A stretch of 64,000 nucleotides of DNA from Nymphaea colorata. Lineage: Eukaryota > Streptophyta > Magnoliopsida > Nymphaeales > Nymphaeaceae. The DNA lies in assembly GCF_008831285.2 (NCBI RefSeq), contig NC_045140.1, positions 16,862,370-16,926,369 of the forward strand, given 5' to 3'. Positions 1 through 12,332 of this stretch are shown here, in pieces; the first letter of the stretch is position 1; each line of letters begins with the position of its first letter. Below the pieces are notes generated by a model that ran no database searches, was not told where the DNA came from, and saw nothing but the letters and a program-made list of their open reading frames with translations. The position numbers and the translations under genes are program-made.

Positions 1-120
1 CTGTTAAATAAAGGCTGCTTCTATATACATGCTCTTCCTAGGCTTGATTTTTTATGTCAACTTCTAGTTCTCTGAGTTACTGACTTCATGTTACTTCTCT
101 GGAGTCCTTTCTTAACTATG

Positions 121-3058
121 TATACACTGGATATAAGGAACAATTCGCAGCGGTGTGGTTTCAATGTGCCTGAAGCAAGCTTGGTTCCTGTCAATTCCGC
201 GCAGGATGCATTCAATCTGATGATAATTGGGCAGAGAAATCGTGCCGTAGGAGCTACTGCACTCAATGAACGCAGCAGTCGTTCTCATAGGTAACGTCCT
301 GTTTTCTTTCATTTACAGAATATGTGTAGTTCCTCTCAAGTTCCCAATGTTGGAATTCCAGGATCTGTAGAGTAATTATTGATTATTTGATTCTACAGAC
401 TCTTCAGGATGTCACCTTACACCTAATCTTCCCTTTGAATTACAGAACTTAGTTTCGAATAGAATCATGCAGTTGTTTTCTACATTTTTAGTGTGAACGG
501 TGAACCAGTATTTCAGCTGGAGAATCTATCCCAAGAAACATTAGTATGTAAAAATAATTGGGTTTGCACAGCATAATTTTACAAGTCTAGGTTCTACGAC
601 CGTGCTTTTCCATTACAGGATTCGCTACGTACAATTTAACATGTTCTTTTTTTTTTTTCCAGCAGTATTTTACTTCAAGTCTTCTAATAGAACTATAATT
701 TTCTTCCCTTTCCACATGCGTCTCTATCTCTATCTATTTCCTCGCCTGGCTCAGATTTCCTTCCTTCTTGGTAATGAAAAATAAAACATCATGCGTTTTC
801 TTGACAAAGTTATTTCAAAAGAAAAGGAAAATTTCTGATGTTGAAAACATTATGAAAGTTCAGAAAAAGGGAAAAAAATCGACTGCTAAAAGGAAAATCT
901 ACTGACGAAGTGGAGATTTATTAGTCGAAGTGGGAAATTTTTCCAAGCCCTTGGGAGGGTTGATTCTGAGTGGAACTCGACAGTTTCGATCTGTCAAGGC
1001 AGACCAATAATGATCCAAACTCAACTAGAATTCACATTTGAATTTTCAAAAAGAGATATTTTCTCTTGTCCGAAGGACGAACTTACCTTAGTCTGCTGTG
1101 TATCCTTCAACAGTGTATTGATACTCCATGTCCAAGGGAGTGAATTATCATGTGGATCGACTCTCAGAGGCCGCCTCTATCTTGTGGATCTAGCTGGAAG
1201 CGAGAGGGTGGATAAATCTGAAGCTGTGGGGGAACGACTAAAGGAAGCTCAACACATAAACAAATCGTTGTCAGCACTAGCAGATGTTATCTCCGCTCTT
1301 GGACAGAAGAATGCACATATTCCTTACAGAAACAGCAAGCTCACACAGTTGCTCCAGGAATCACTAGGTCCAATATTAGCTTGAATCTTTTTCCATCAAT
1401 TATTATAATTTCTTCTGGTGTTTCACTTTAATCTGTGCTCATTACAGGTGGGCAAGCCAAGACACTGATGTTTGTACACATAAATCCTCATGCAACAGCT
1501 TACAAGGAGACAATCAGCACACTTAAATTTGCCGAGCGGGTTAGCTGCGTAGAGCTTGGAGCAGCACGTTCAAATAAGGAAAGTAGTCAAGTCAGAGAAT
1601 TGAAAGAAGAGGTTTGCTTACCAATATCTATCCTACGGGTGAAAGATGGTCGTGCTAAACTCGCAAGCTGATTATTCTTTAACTTGTCCAGATTTCCAAT
1701 CTAATGTCAACACTCAGAAACAAGGAAACTGAATTAGAGCAGCTGAAAGGTGGCAAAATTGATCAGAGTGCTAGAAGAATTGAGAAGACAGAAATTGACT
1801 TCTCAACTACATGCCTTCAAGTACCTAAAAACTATATCAACAGAAGGTCGCAGATAGGACAACCACCCCCAGATGAAACTGGAAGTTTGGAGGTACTTAC
1901 CAGATCATTCATAATTTCCATTTGGTGGACATGGTAGTTTCTCCTAACAACACCATATTGTGTGCTTGCATTGATTACTAAAAGATGGATGCATTTTCTC
2001 TTAGCCCTACTGGATTATGTCGAACAGAGATCATATAAAAATGTTTTCTGAAAATGAAACTATCGCACCAGAATGCTCTTGGTAGTTCAGTTTCATACGA
2101 AACAATTTCAATATACATTTGCTCCATAGTTAACCAAGCATATGGGATGAGGTAGACTTCTGTATCTTAATTTAGTAGCTATTCGCTACGGCTGAAGACA
2201 GAGAAGTTGTAGAAAAAGAAAAAAGTATATTTCGACATGTTCAGTATATATGAATTTGAGGTAGGGTTTGTAATCAATCCTGCACCGAAGGGTTGAATTT
2301 CTTATGTATAGAGCTACATAGTTATCAGTCTTCCATATTGACCTATGAACTAGCTCTCTCCCTTTTTTTTATAGAACAAAACTATGCTCTGGACTAGCTG
2401 CACTTCGCCAACAAGAGAGTGGAACAGTTTTCCTTCGGCTCATTCTGATAGGAAACTCAACCAAAATCTACCGTCTGCAAAAGGAGAAAGTGGGGCAAAT
2501 TCTAAGAGTTCAAAATTAGAATCACCTCCACAAAGAAGATCGCTGTCGGTTGATTACAGCAAGCACAGAAAAAGCAGAATGAAGGGTGACGTAAGTGACA
2601 ATCAGGATGAAAAACCACTACAGTACCCGAGCGGTGCTTGTTTGAACAGATCCATTTCATTCACAGAAAAATATGCACCTGAGGGCTGCATACCACTGGG
2701 CAATCACAAGCAAGACAAACTGTCCACCACTATTTCTCAAGATAGTGGAACCAACCTGCAGAAATTCTGTCCTGATCATGAGAAGGAGCAGTTCAGGCAA
2801 GTGCTCAACGTTACGCGTGGAGCCATTAGGAAAAAAAAGGCACAGGTGAAAATTGGGCAAAAGTTTCAGGTGGCACCTCATTTGCAAAGGTCTGCTATTG
2901 AGCAATCTGGGATACAGAATGATTCGAGGGTGGAGCAAAACAGGAAGAGTGGTTCTTCTGAACCTGAAAATAGGCAAGGGTTTAGCAAGACCTTATTGTC
3001 AAATGCACCAAGACCGAGGAAGCTTTTTCAGAGCATGCATGAGTCCAGAATTTCATGA
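121..3058 (+). CDS. Kinesin-14 (KIN-14) motor protein, 3' part of gene
   Basis: Microtubule motor; family knowledge says KIN-14 motors are ATP-driven and mostly minus-end directed. Visible exons: about 121-290 (switch I, NERSSRSH), 1114-1367 (switch [16 protein letters not shown], then HINKSLSAL and [11 protein letters not shown]), 1448-1611 ([20 protein letters not shown]), 1692-1892 (coiled-coil-like, charged) and 2375-3058 (Ser/Lys-rich tail, stop TGA at 3056). Splice sites are GT/AG and phases join: the serine after NERSSRSH is split over the first intron, a glycine over the next. The switch and neck spacing fits the plant KIN-14 clade that has an N-terminal calponin-homology domain, but that part and the P-loop lie left of the window, so the subclass is an inference. 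The border of the first visible exon is uncertain. No break in the motor is seen. Confidence 0.9.
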
Positions 3059-4397
3059 GCTTTCATCAGGTAAGCTTACGAGGTTGCTTTGCTGTATATT
3101 TTTATTTCTGGAAAATCATTTTCATAAACGTCAAGTCACATTTGAGTTTTGCTGCAAGAACATCGATTTGTTAGGACCACGGTAGAGAATGAAAAATCGT
3201 GATCTCTACCAAATTTTCCACATAACCGTGGGAACTTCCTACGTAAACAAAAATCGGCCTTAAATGTACCGTAACGTCCTTGCAACCATGCTACTTTGCA
3301 GTAAGCCCCTGGACCTCAGGGGAGGTCTTGATCGTGCCTTCTTTGCTACACTCATATATTCATGAGATCATGCATGTTCATTGTTCGGACCAGACACTAC
3401 CGTAGGCCACGTCATGTCTCATACGAACAAAAATTTGGTTTTTTTGGTTTTCCTACTAGTTCATTGCATAAGCTATGCGTGCTTCTTCAAGGAGTGCATT
3501 CTCGGATATACATTTTAAAGTTTGCGTCACTCAGATGGACAAGAAGACGAATAATTGAATTTTTCTTTTCCCACTTCTCAGCAGCGGCTTAGTGCAAGCA
3601 TGAGAAACGATTTCAGCTGGAAAATATGAGAATAAAGTTCCAAATGATGCCTCGCTTACAACGAAAGGAAGCACTTCTATCTCTACATTGAGACGACACC
3701 ATTCTGTGCCACAAACAAAACTATTTTCATCCTGAGTTTCGGGTTTTCCAGATAACTTCCTTGCTATGTGTGAGAAATTGTTGTGTGTTTATAATTAATC
3801 AATAAGGATCAAATATCATTCTTCTTTTGGCAAGCTTAACTGGAGTACATGCGGCCAGTAATCAGCTTCAATCTGCACAAGATGAATCGAACTCGACTGC
3901 CATTAGGTGGTTTGTCCTATCTCTGTTGTTTCACCCTGTTTATGATTTCTGTAAAAGCCATGTGTGTGGGAAACATTTGTTTCAAGGATGATTCTAGTCA
4001 TTGCTTTCATAGTACCAAATATTTTATGAAGCATAATATAAAATATGATCAGCCATTGAGTTATTCTCTCCAATGAATCCACATTCACCAGTCAGACACG
4101 ATAATTAGATTTAGTAGACAGGAAAATTGTGCGCCAACATCCATCCTTTTTCTCAAAAAGTTAAGAACCATAGGCATGCGAAGATGCGCTCTCATGTGAA
4201 CATGCAGACACAGTCACATGTTTAGGGTGGAGAACTAAGATCTTTCCATTGGAACCAGTATATTCCCACCAGAAATAAGATCTCCATTACTTTTTGCAAG
4301 TATAGATTCCAGTGGTGCTGGCATAAAGAAAAAGTAACAAGATTGAATTACGTAAAGCAGACCTTCATTAAGCATGATTTATAACTCCACACGTGTT
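3059..4397. other. Intergenic, kinesin 3' side to RecX 3' side
   Basis: Convergent intergenic stretch: the kinesin gene ends at its left and the RecX-domain gene, on the other strand, ends at its right. AT-rich with only short unsupported open frames. Both 3' untranslated regions should lie here. I see no repeat or RNA gene. Confidence 0.5.
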
Positions 4398-6505
4398 TCA
4401 AGAATCTGTTGGTCCATTAGATGGGTACTTGGCCTCCAGCTTCTTCAGAATGAGGGCGATCACTCCCCAATCAAACCCACGGTATTGAAGCCATCTCATG
4501 ATCCTAGCTTTGCGCTTTTCTTCTGGTATATCAACTGCTCGTAGCCAGTGTTTTGACACACGTTCTAAAAGGCTATTTATTGAACTTGAAGACATGCCTA
4601 TATGTGCATATCCATCACCAGCGTTATCTTCGTCAAAAACCTGCTTCAGGGCTTCTATAATTGTCTCTTCACTCACTCCCTTGCTCAAAAGTGCCTGGAA
4701 AGGATGCCCAAGATGAATACTTAACCTTACCAAGCCCAAAGTATGAACCTGCTTTTACTTCCATGAAGAAGTTAGCTAATGGTTCTAGGCAAAGGAAAAA
4801 TAAATGGAGATACTCTCATTACGTTACATGATCACTATCTTGACCCCTGAGAATTGCCTATTTATTTCATATTCTTTTATACCTCATGCAAATAAGGTTA
4901 GCAGTTACAGGATTGATTTCACACGTCTCTTCAAGTTCGAAAAGTAAAATAAAGTGAACTCAGTCTCTGGTGCAGAAAACATGAATGCTAAGTGAGGAAA
5001 ATAGCCCATACCTAACGAACAGACCTCGATGACTACCAAACTGTTGGAAGTGTGAGATTGTAAGTGGAGCTAATAATGCAAAACAAGCAAAACGTTGGAT
5101 GGAAGAGCTATCTGAGTACGCACTTGTTTAATTCTTCTTGGTCCCCAGGTCATGGATAGCCATCGAGATCGAGCTACTGTTTCTGCATAGAGATAGTCGT
5201 TAAGCAGCCCCCTGCAAGAAAAGAAAAGTAGGAGTCAGTGAAATAGTGGAAGCTTCTGAATGATGCAAAAGGTAATCTAAGCTCCTTGTTTCCAGCAGCC
5301 ATCACAGTTTTATATCGACGGAGTTTCTCCAGTATGAAACCAACATGGACAGGAATAAATCCACAAAAATTGGTGCTTCCAGAGAAAAGTTGGCCATACT
5401 GATGTACTTTTTCATGTGAAGATCTCATCAAAACCTCATAAACAGTTTACGTGGAACCTTAGGAAATTTAGGACTCCAAGAACATATAACAAATTCAACG
5501 AGATGACATCAGATAAACATGTACATGAGGCACATAGTGTTAATCAGTTGAACTGATTTCAAGAATTTTCCTCCCTGCACAGAACAAAAAGAAATTCCAC
5601 GCATTATTGCTTGAAGAGAAGAAGCAAGACAGATGAGCAAGCACACCTGGCCTGGAAATCAGATATGACGGACTCAACGACGTCAGGCGAATATTTCTTT
5701 CCTCGCAATTTCTTCTTCAACTCGATCACTGTATGTGCTCTGAAATAATAGGAGTCGTGTTATGGAGGAAACAAAAAAGTAAGTACCATCGGTCCATATA
5801 ACAATGCATTAAAGAAATATCATTTGTCAAGTAACTCAGCATCTTTGTAGTGTTCTAGCACATCAGGATCCTGACCTTCCTGCAAGTGCTTCAATAGCGA
5901 AGGTCTCGGCGTCTCGTTTCAATCTATTAGCAGAAACTTCTACTTCGAAAGCAGCAGTCTCGTAGGAGTTCTCAGACCCATTCGCCTGTGTTTCAATTTC
6001 TCGCATTAGATCACCATATCTGTCCTCCCTGGCATAACCAACATCGTCTTGAAACTTCAAAACTTTACCATCTTCCAATCTGCGGCTCCAGTCTGCTGCA
6101 TCAAAAGGAACAGAAAAGAGATCATAGAACACGACTATTATCTACATTTTCACCTGCTTCATACATCTGAAATGAGAGAAAGAATACACAACCTTTTACA
6201 ATTTTTTTGTAAAGTCATACCCAATTTTGAACCTGAGGTTCTATTTGCATTTAATTTCTGGTTGCCTAGGGCGTTCTTCAACCTTGGCACCTCATGCGTC
6301 GATTGATTATCTGGAGAATTTTCATGCTGTGACGATTTCGATTCTGGTCGATCATTTGAGAGATCCTTAGGATGCTTGACGGATGAAGGGTTCTCATCTC
6401 CTTCTGTCTTAGAGTAACTGCCGGGAATGTACCTTACAGGTCCAGATGAAGAGCTAGCTCTGCAGATGTTAGAAGCACCAGAAACCTTTGCCCTAAGACA
6501 GAAAG
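4398..6505 (-). CDS. RecX-domain protein, probably organellar; N-terminus not resolved
   Basis: RecX proteins bind and modulate RecA recombinase in bacteria; plant homologues are usually predicted to be plastid or mitochondrial, so a role in organelle DNA recombination is an inference. Five exons on the minus strand: 6221-6505, 5876-6095, 5647-5739, 5124-5211 and 4398-4694 (stop at 4398). Signatures in order: ELKKKLRGKKYSPDVVE, LLNDYLYAETVARSRW, TWGPRRIKQ, ALLSKGVSEETI and the closing RKARIMRWLQYRGFDWGVI, all typical of the three-helix RecX repeats. Phases join cleanly (for example AG|G between 5647 and 5211). The exon ending at 6505 starts at an acceptor and needs one upstream base in phase; an ATG exon between 6506 and about 6800 is expected but I could not place it. 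The Ser-rich start of the known part looks like a transit-peptide region. Confidence 0.85.
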
Positions 6506-9265
6506 CTGAAAATCAGCAGGATGGTTGCCACCATTTCAGGAAAAATAGCAACCCCAAGGAAAAGAAAGAAACATATCTGATGAAAAGCTACACTCTGAAT
6601 GGATTTTATATAGGTGCACGTCAATCTCATCGATAAACCCCATACATCCTCTATAAAGAGATTATTAGCTTGTAAAATCTATGGGTTTATGTCGCCTGGC
6701 GGCGCAAAAGGTACCAATTGTTATAAGAAGAAGCAGAAGAGGAAGAAGAATGGAGATGAAGAAAGGCTCGATTCCTTACAGGGGTAATATTCCTTGCGAT
6801 CGAAGCCCTGTGTAACATTGAATTGCTAGTTGCCCGCGCAAAATCGCCATGTAGAAAAGCTCCCGGTAACTCTGGCTGTTTACGGGGTTTAAACGGTGCA
6901 GATATGGAAAAATGTTGCCGATATTTTAAAAATATCTTCTATATTGCCGCCTTTTATCATTTATCCCGCTCATGTATGACCTCAATTTCCAAAATAGCGC
7001 GTGAATTTAAAGTTTCACCGACGTGAAACTTTTGCATATTCGATAAGCGGGGCGTAAAGTTTCGGACTCGGGTTGAATTCGACTTAATAGGATTCTAAGT
7101 GATCCGATTGATTTGGAGTCGATTTCAGGCTTATTTCTCAAAACCAGTTTGGATCCATTCAGCAGAACATCCGATATTGACATTTTAATCCCGTCAGATG
7201 TTCATGATTCTTAGTTGGATGTCAGATTTGGATTGGAGTTCAGTTATGAAATTGTATACCAAAACAAGAACAGTATTTCTATGGAAAAAAGTGGACGTTA
7301 TCACAATTCTAACTATGTACCGGCATCAGCCGAATGGAATCGGTGGCAAACTGATTCAAGTCGCTAGCCCCAATTCAAGAGTGCAACATGTGAGCTTTTG
7401 CTTATTTTTAAAATGTCCGAGTTTTTCTTATTTTAATAAACTTATATATTTTTCATTTATTTTTTCAAAAATGATTTTTTAAATATTTTTGGCTGATCTG
7501 CAACCGATCAGTTGAATTGTGAATGGGCCGATTCACCAAATTGGCAGCTGAAGATCAAAAAAAAAAAAAAAGAAAGAAAGAAAAAAGCTATTTAGTATTC
7601 CAAGACTCTTGTATTAGATCTGGTCATGATTCCAAAAATGATGAATCCAGTAGAAGAACAAATTGCCCGGTTCTTGCTAGAATTTCATAACCCAGAAGCA
7701 GGAACTGCTAAGATCACATATTTTTGGAAGTTTTCCACTTTCTCCAACCTCGGTTGGCAGCTTGAAACGGCACACCTTCAAAAGTCTCATCCCTAAAATG
7801 CATGTCTTGGCAGAATATAACAAAAGCCTGTCAATCATAACCATAATAATAGTAGTAGCACTACCAATCCTTGAAACTATATGATAAATTGCAACTTGCA
7901 CCAGAGAAAACCCAAATATATAGGACGAAACAGAGCACTTGCAATATATTGCTGCCACATGAAATGGTCGCGCTCTTGGTGGAAGACACGTCTTGTCAAT
8001 TGAGTTCTTCTTCTTCGCGAGGAGCTTTCTTTGCGGAGGTCATCCCTAGTTTTACTTTTACCATAAGAGCTCATGTATGCCACTCGCTCTTCCTTACTTG
8101 GGCACACTTCATATTCCACTAGTAGCAGACTAGCAGTGACTAATTTTATCATCTCCAGCTCCTACTTGCGTAATGGTTTGGCAGATCACCCGATAGAAAA
8201 CGAAGGTTGCAAGCCAAAGTTAATCATGCAGCGAGCTGGACATGAACGAATCGGCCCAGAAATGCGTGCTGAATTGGAGCCAAAGGTCGGTTGTTTTGAC
8301 TCCCCATTTTGGTTTTCTTGGTTTCAAGGAAAGAACGATGGAGAAGGAACAGAAAGAAAACAATGTTCAGCAAATTCAAATATATAGTTGATCTCTTCGT
8401 ATCCCCTTAAGGTTTTGTTTATGCCGAAGATTGTATATCCAAATTACTCTAGCATAGTTAGTCCCAAATCCAATCGTCAGTTTGATTTTTATGGGTGGTG
8501 TTATTCTTTTGAACTGAAAAGGATGAATACACAACACTCTAATTTATGTGTGTATGACTACCCACCTAAGTTTTAAAGCAAACTTTGACCCTAAAAGGGT
8601 AGGAGTAAAAGGAGATGAGCTTTTAAGATGTCTCCTCCATTAAAGTTCTATTGTCTCATAAGATAATATATTATCCGAATTGCAATATTGTTGTTGCCTT
8701 TCACTTTATAGTGTATCGAATCTGTCTTTATCGTGGGATATTACAATAGAGTATAGACAGTTACAGATCGATTTGACCATGTGAATGGGCCCTTACACGG
8801 TTCCCACTTCACGTTGGTATGGCCCAGCAGCACAATTACTGTTGAATGTAGTATTTGGAAGCATGTCATTCTGAAGAACAGCAGGACGGCCTACAAAAAT
8901 TTGCACTACCTGGTTTCCCGGATGAAGCGTAACATAATTATGCCCATTCATTTAATTATGAATTGTGTTTTTAAAAGAAGGTCTTAGTTAATGCTCAATC
9001 TCACTAAAGAAATGGAGGGAGTTCTTGGCTGTTTCACTATTATCGAAAAAAAAGGCAAAGGCCTCGCATTAAAGCTGCTTCTGATTTCACATACTTTCTT
9101 AGTACATCAATAAATAATTGTGCGAGCGCGGCCTTTCTTTTAATTGAGCAAGGAAGCATTGCCACAGGATCTGTCCGTTCGAACCATAAGCTTTAAACAC
9201 AAGTTCATCAAGGTAGAAGAAGACTAAATTATACCACTTTCTCTGCACAAAAAGATGTCAATCTT
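6506..9265. other. Intergenic, between RecX gene 5' side and DUF868 gene 3' side
   Basis: The first few hundred bases should hold the RecX promoter and missing first exon. The rest is AT-rich with a poly-A/GA tract at about 7556-7585. Open frames up to about 100 codons exist on both strands but none shows a recognisable motif. No repeat pair or RNA gene was recognised. Confidence 0.4.
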
Positions 9266-10126
9266 TTATTCCATTTTCCATGCATACAAAATCAAACAAT
9301 AACCCTGAATTGAGCCTGAGCTACTAGAAAATGAGCTATCGCTGCCTGTGTTTTCCGGCGGCGACCCCGGCTGGAACACAAACAAGGCGTGGCCAGAGCC
9401 AGGACTGAATATCCAGTCATGGACATCCCAAAAAACTTGAACAGGCACGCTGTCGACCAGGACCGTGTCATTCCCTCTGAACTTCCAGCACAGAGTCTTA
9501 ACATGGACCAGAACAATCCCATCTACGCTGATCCAAATCTCGGGATCTTTAGCTACTGAGATTGAGCTCTCAATCACGATATCATGCTCCTTACCTCTAT
9601 CGTCGAACTTGGCTTTTGTGACGAAACACCTTTTTCCAAAGACATTCTCTTTCTTGGACAGCAGCAGGGCATCAACGAGCGAAGGCCTTGATCCGGTCTT
9701 TCGGTAGGCTTCCTTCTTCAATTCCCCTAGTAGCAGAACGACCTCGTTGTCACAGGTGATGGCAACGTAGAATTCACCGTGGGGCTCCGGGCCGCCGGAA
9801 AATTTTGCCGTCCGGAGGTCCCAAAACACTTCGATCTTGTTTCCCGCGACTTCGAAATACTTGAATCCTTTCTTGTTCCAGAAATGCCAGGGCTTGAGAT
9901 CCACCTTGCAGGTGTACTGCTGTTCATTGCCGCCGGTATCGATTAGGATCCAAAGGCAATGCGCCATTAGGTTCTTGCACCATATAATTGTAACATAACG
10001 GGACAATCCGGCAATCATAGCCTGGTATACGGACATGACCGCACTCTGGCCGGACTTTAGTCCTGATGGATCGTCTGATGACTTGTCGCCGGTAAAGCAT
10101 GCGGGGATCGGGATCGATTCCTGCAT
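9266..10126 (-). CDS. DUF868 family protein, single exon, complete
   Basis: Plant-specific DUF868 protein of 286 aa, the usual size for the family; biochemical function is unknown. The start MQESIPIPACF, the SVYQAMIAG and TIIWCKNL stretch near residue 40, the CKVDLKPWHFWNKKG block near residue 75, IEVFWDLRTAKFSGGPEP near 100 and FWDVHDWIFSPG near 240 are the conserved family blocks in the usual order. The frame is open from ATG (10126) to stop (9266) with no intron, as usual in this family. The coding part is more GC-rich than its surroundings. There is no signal peptide or clear membrane segment. It stands alone between long intergenic stretches, so context gives no hint of role. A GA-rich stretch at 10535-10553 lies upstream and may belong to its promoter. 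Confidence 0.9.
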   Translation of the reverse strand: MQESIPIPACFTGDKSSDDPSGLKSGQSAVMSVYQAMIAGLSRYVTIIWCKNLMAHCLWILIDTGGNEQQYTCKVDLKPWHFWNKKGFKYFEVAGNKIEVFWDLRTAKFSGGPEPHGEFYVAITCDNEVVLLLGELKKEAYRKTGSRPSLVDALLLSKKENVFGKRCFVTKAKFDDRGKEHDIVIESSISVAKDPEIWISVDGIVLVHVKTLCWKFRGNDTVLVDSVPVQVFWDVHDWIFSPGSGHALFVFQPGSPPENTGSDSSFSSSSGSIQGYCLILYAWKME

Positions 10127-12332
10127 GGTACGGTTCAGAAGACGCCGGAGCCAAATTCAATTCCAAATGGATCTAGCTCGACATACAGCACCCAAATTCA
10201 CATTTTCTGTTCATCTCAGACAAATAACATCATAGCAAACTCTCGCGGTTCTTAATTCAAGAAACTGGCCCATTGAGTAGTTGCTTCCAACCATCGAGAA
10301 AACTTATTTTCCTTTGGTTGGTACATTCAACTCAAAAGAAGAAACGACCTTCTTCTCAATAATCAGGCAGAAAATCTGCCTGGAAAGCCCATTTTCCGGT
10401 CGAAGAATTCGATCTGGTAGATACCCAAAAGACAACAAGAAATACACGTGAAATCAGAGGAATTTGGTGATCTGTTTGAACCAAAACATCGTCGATGAGC
10501 CTTCTTCAAATCGTTTTCTTCTTCTCAGAAGGCACAACGAGAGAGAGAGAGAGAGCTGGGAATGGTTAAGGAATGAGGAGAATGGAGGTTGGGTGCTTTC
10601 TGTCCGCAACGAACGAGCGAGAACGTCGGCGACAACTCATGGGTATGATTGGAGGGAAGAGGTGATTCCTCCTCTTGATGTATTGACCACGGTTGGCGTG
10701 ACGACAAACAAAACCTCCCTTGATTCACGATAACCATGCCATCACCAAGCTGCCTTTGGCCCCCATGATGACACTGAGAAGGCACAACCGTATTAATATT
10801 ATTTCAAACTTGTTATCTGTAAAGAACGTCTTTTCTCAAATTTTAAACTGAAAAATGTTCTCAATAGATATCCGTCAAGCATTAAAAAATAGTAAAAGGA
10901 CAAACTTAAACGATAGCTGTATTGAGTTTGGATATACATTCAAGGCCCAATATGGCGTCCATAGAAGGTCCAAGAAAGTGGAAAACTACGGGGTCCTAAT
11001 TGATCAACCTTTGTTAGAAAACCATGAACATGACGAACATGAACTCCAATGAGTTTGAGTTTTTTTTTTTTTTGTCAAATAGAACACGAAATGAGTTCTT
11101 TATCCCTGTAGTTTGCTTCCGGTAGTGAGCTCAAAATTAATTGTTTGTATTATTTTAGCTAATATTCGTCAGCAAAACATTGTTGAAATTATCAAAGACA
11201 TTTCAAATAATTGAATATTATAATCTGAATATTTTAGATGTTTTTAAAATGATAAACCTCTTATTCTAAAGAAAGATCTCCTGTGGACGTGGTACGCATG
11301 GTTTCCAAAGTATGCTTGCAATATAATTTGATCTGGAATATTCTGGTGAGTGGCCATGTAGACAGAGACCTCCAATCTAAAGAAAAGCCCATGTTTGGAC
11401 ATCTTAATCTTTACTAGACATTTCATCAAATCGTAGGTCCGACCAACTTTGGGCTCATAAACCGGCCTTGTAAGTTGTAGCGTAATTTGAGTGAACCTTC
11501 AGACAATATTCGGCAGCAATTTCTTCTGGATTCCATATTAGAAACCAGAAATCCTACGCTTCATGTATTAGAGTCTTGGTTTTCAGTAAAATACTGCATT
11601 AGAGGGATCTCACTTCAACGAATTATTTTCCCAAAGCATGCTACGAAGTTTTAAGGCTTTAAGAAGAAAAATCTAAATCTGCGGCACAATTTCGGAACAT
11701 GACGCAATGGCAATTTCTTTTCTTTTTTTTTCCCTAATTTGAGGGCATAATATTTTTTTAATCCTAAAGCAACTAATGCATGACTTTTTTTTTTTTTTTG
11801 CGTTTTTCAACTATAAAAAGTTTTCAATCAGCGTTAGATCTTCCAGAAAATGGCAAAGGACAATAATTTCTACCGACCAGCTTATACTCTCCCTGTGCTC
11901 ACCGAGGTTCACAGAAATGATAAACAAGTCTAACCAGTCTGCACCTTAATCTTCTTTGCGAAAATGTATCCCATGCATATAATATAATAATTCCAAAATT
12001 GAAGCAACATGGCACCGTTCTATTGTTTGGCTGAAAATAACTTCATTCTAACGCTCATAGACTCACACAGGTAGTAATGTGACCTCAACTCCATCTTTAC
12101 AGATGCCCTTCTATATCACAGCCCACAGAATCCAAATTCTTGTTGACGGTTGTTTATCGCCGAAAATTGTGGACCAGCTACGGTAAAGGTAAATTTTAGG
12201 CCAACTAGGAACTTACAATTGAGTTAACTAATAGTACCAAAATACAATGTCCAAACTCCGAATGTTTGCTAAAATAAGCAGTTCCATCTGACAACGAGGA
12301 ACAAACACCGCTGAAGAAGATGTGATCAATCG
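10127..12332. other. Intergenic, DUF868 promoter side to SFT2 3' side
   Basis: Contains the presumed promoter and 5' untranslated region of the DUF868 gene (including a short GA repeat at 10535-10553) and then AT-rich sequence with several poly-T tracts (about 11061, 11715, 11785). Short open frames here match no family I know. The last part should be the SFT2-like 3' untranslated region. Confidence 0.4.

Noticed and set aside
2657-2977. 106-codon minus-strand open frame.
   Set aside because: Antisense to the kinesin C-terminal exon.
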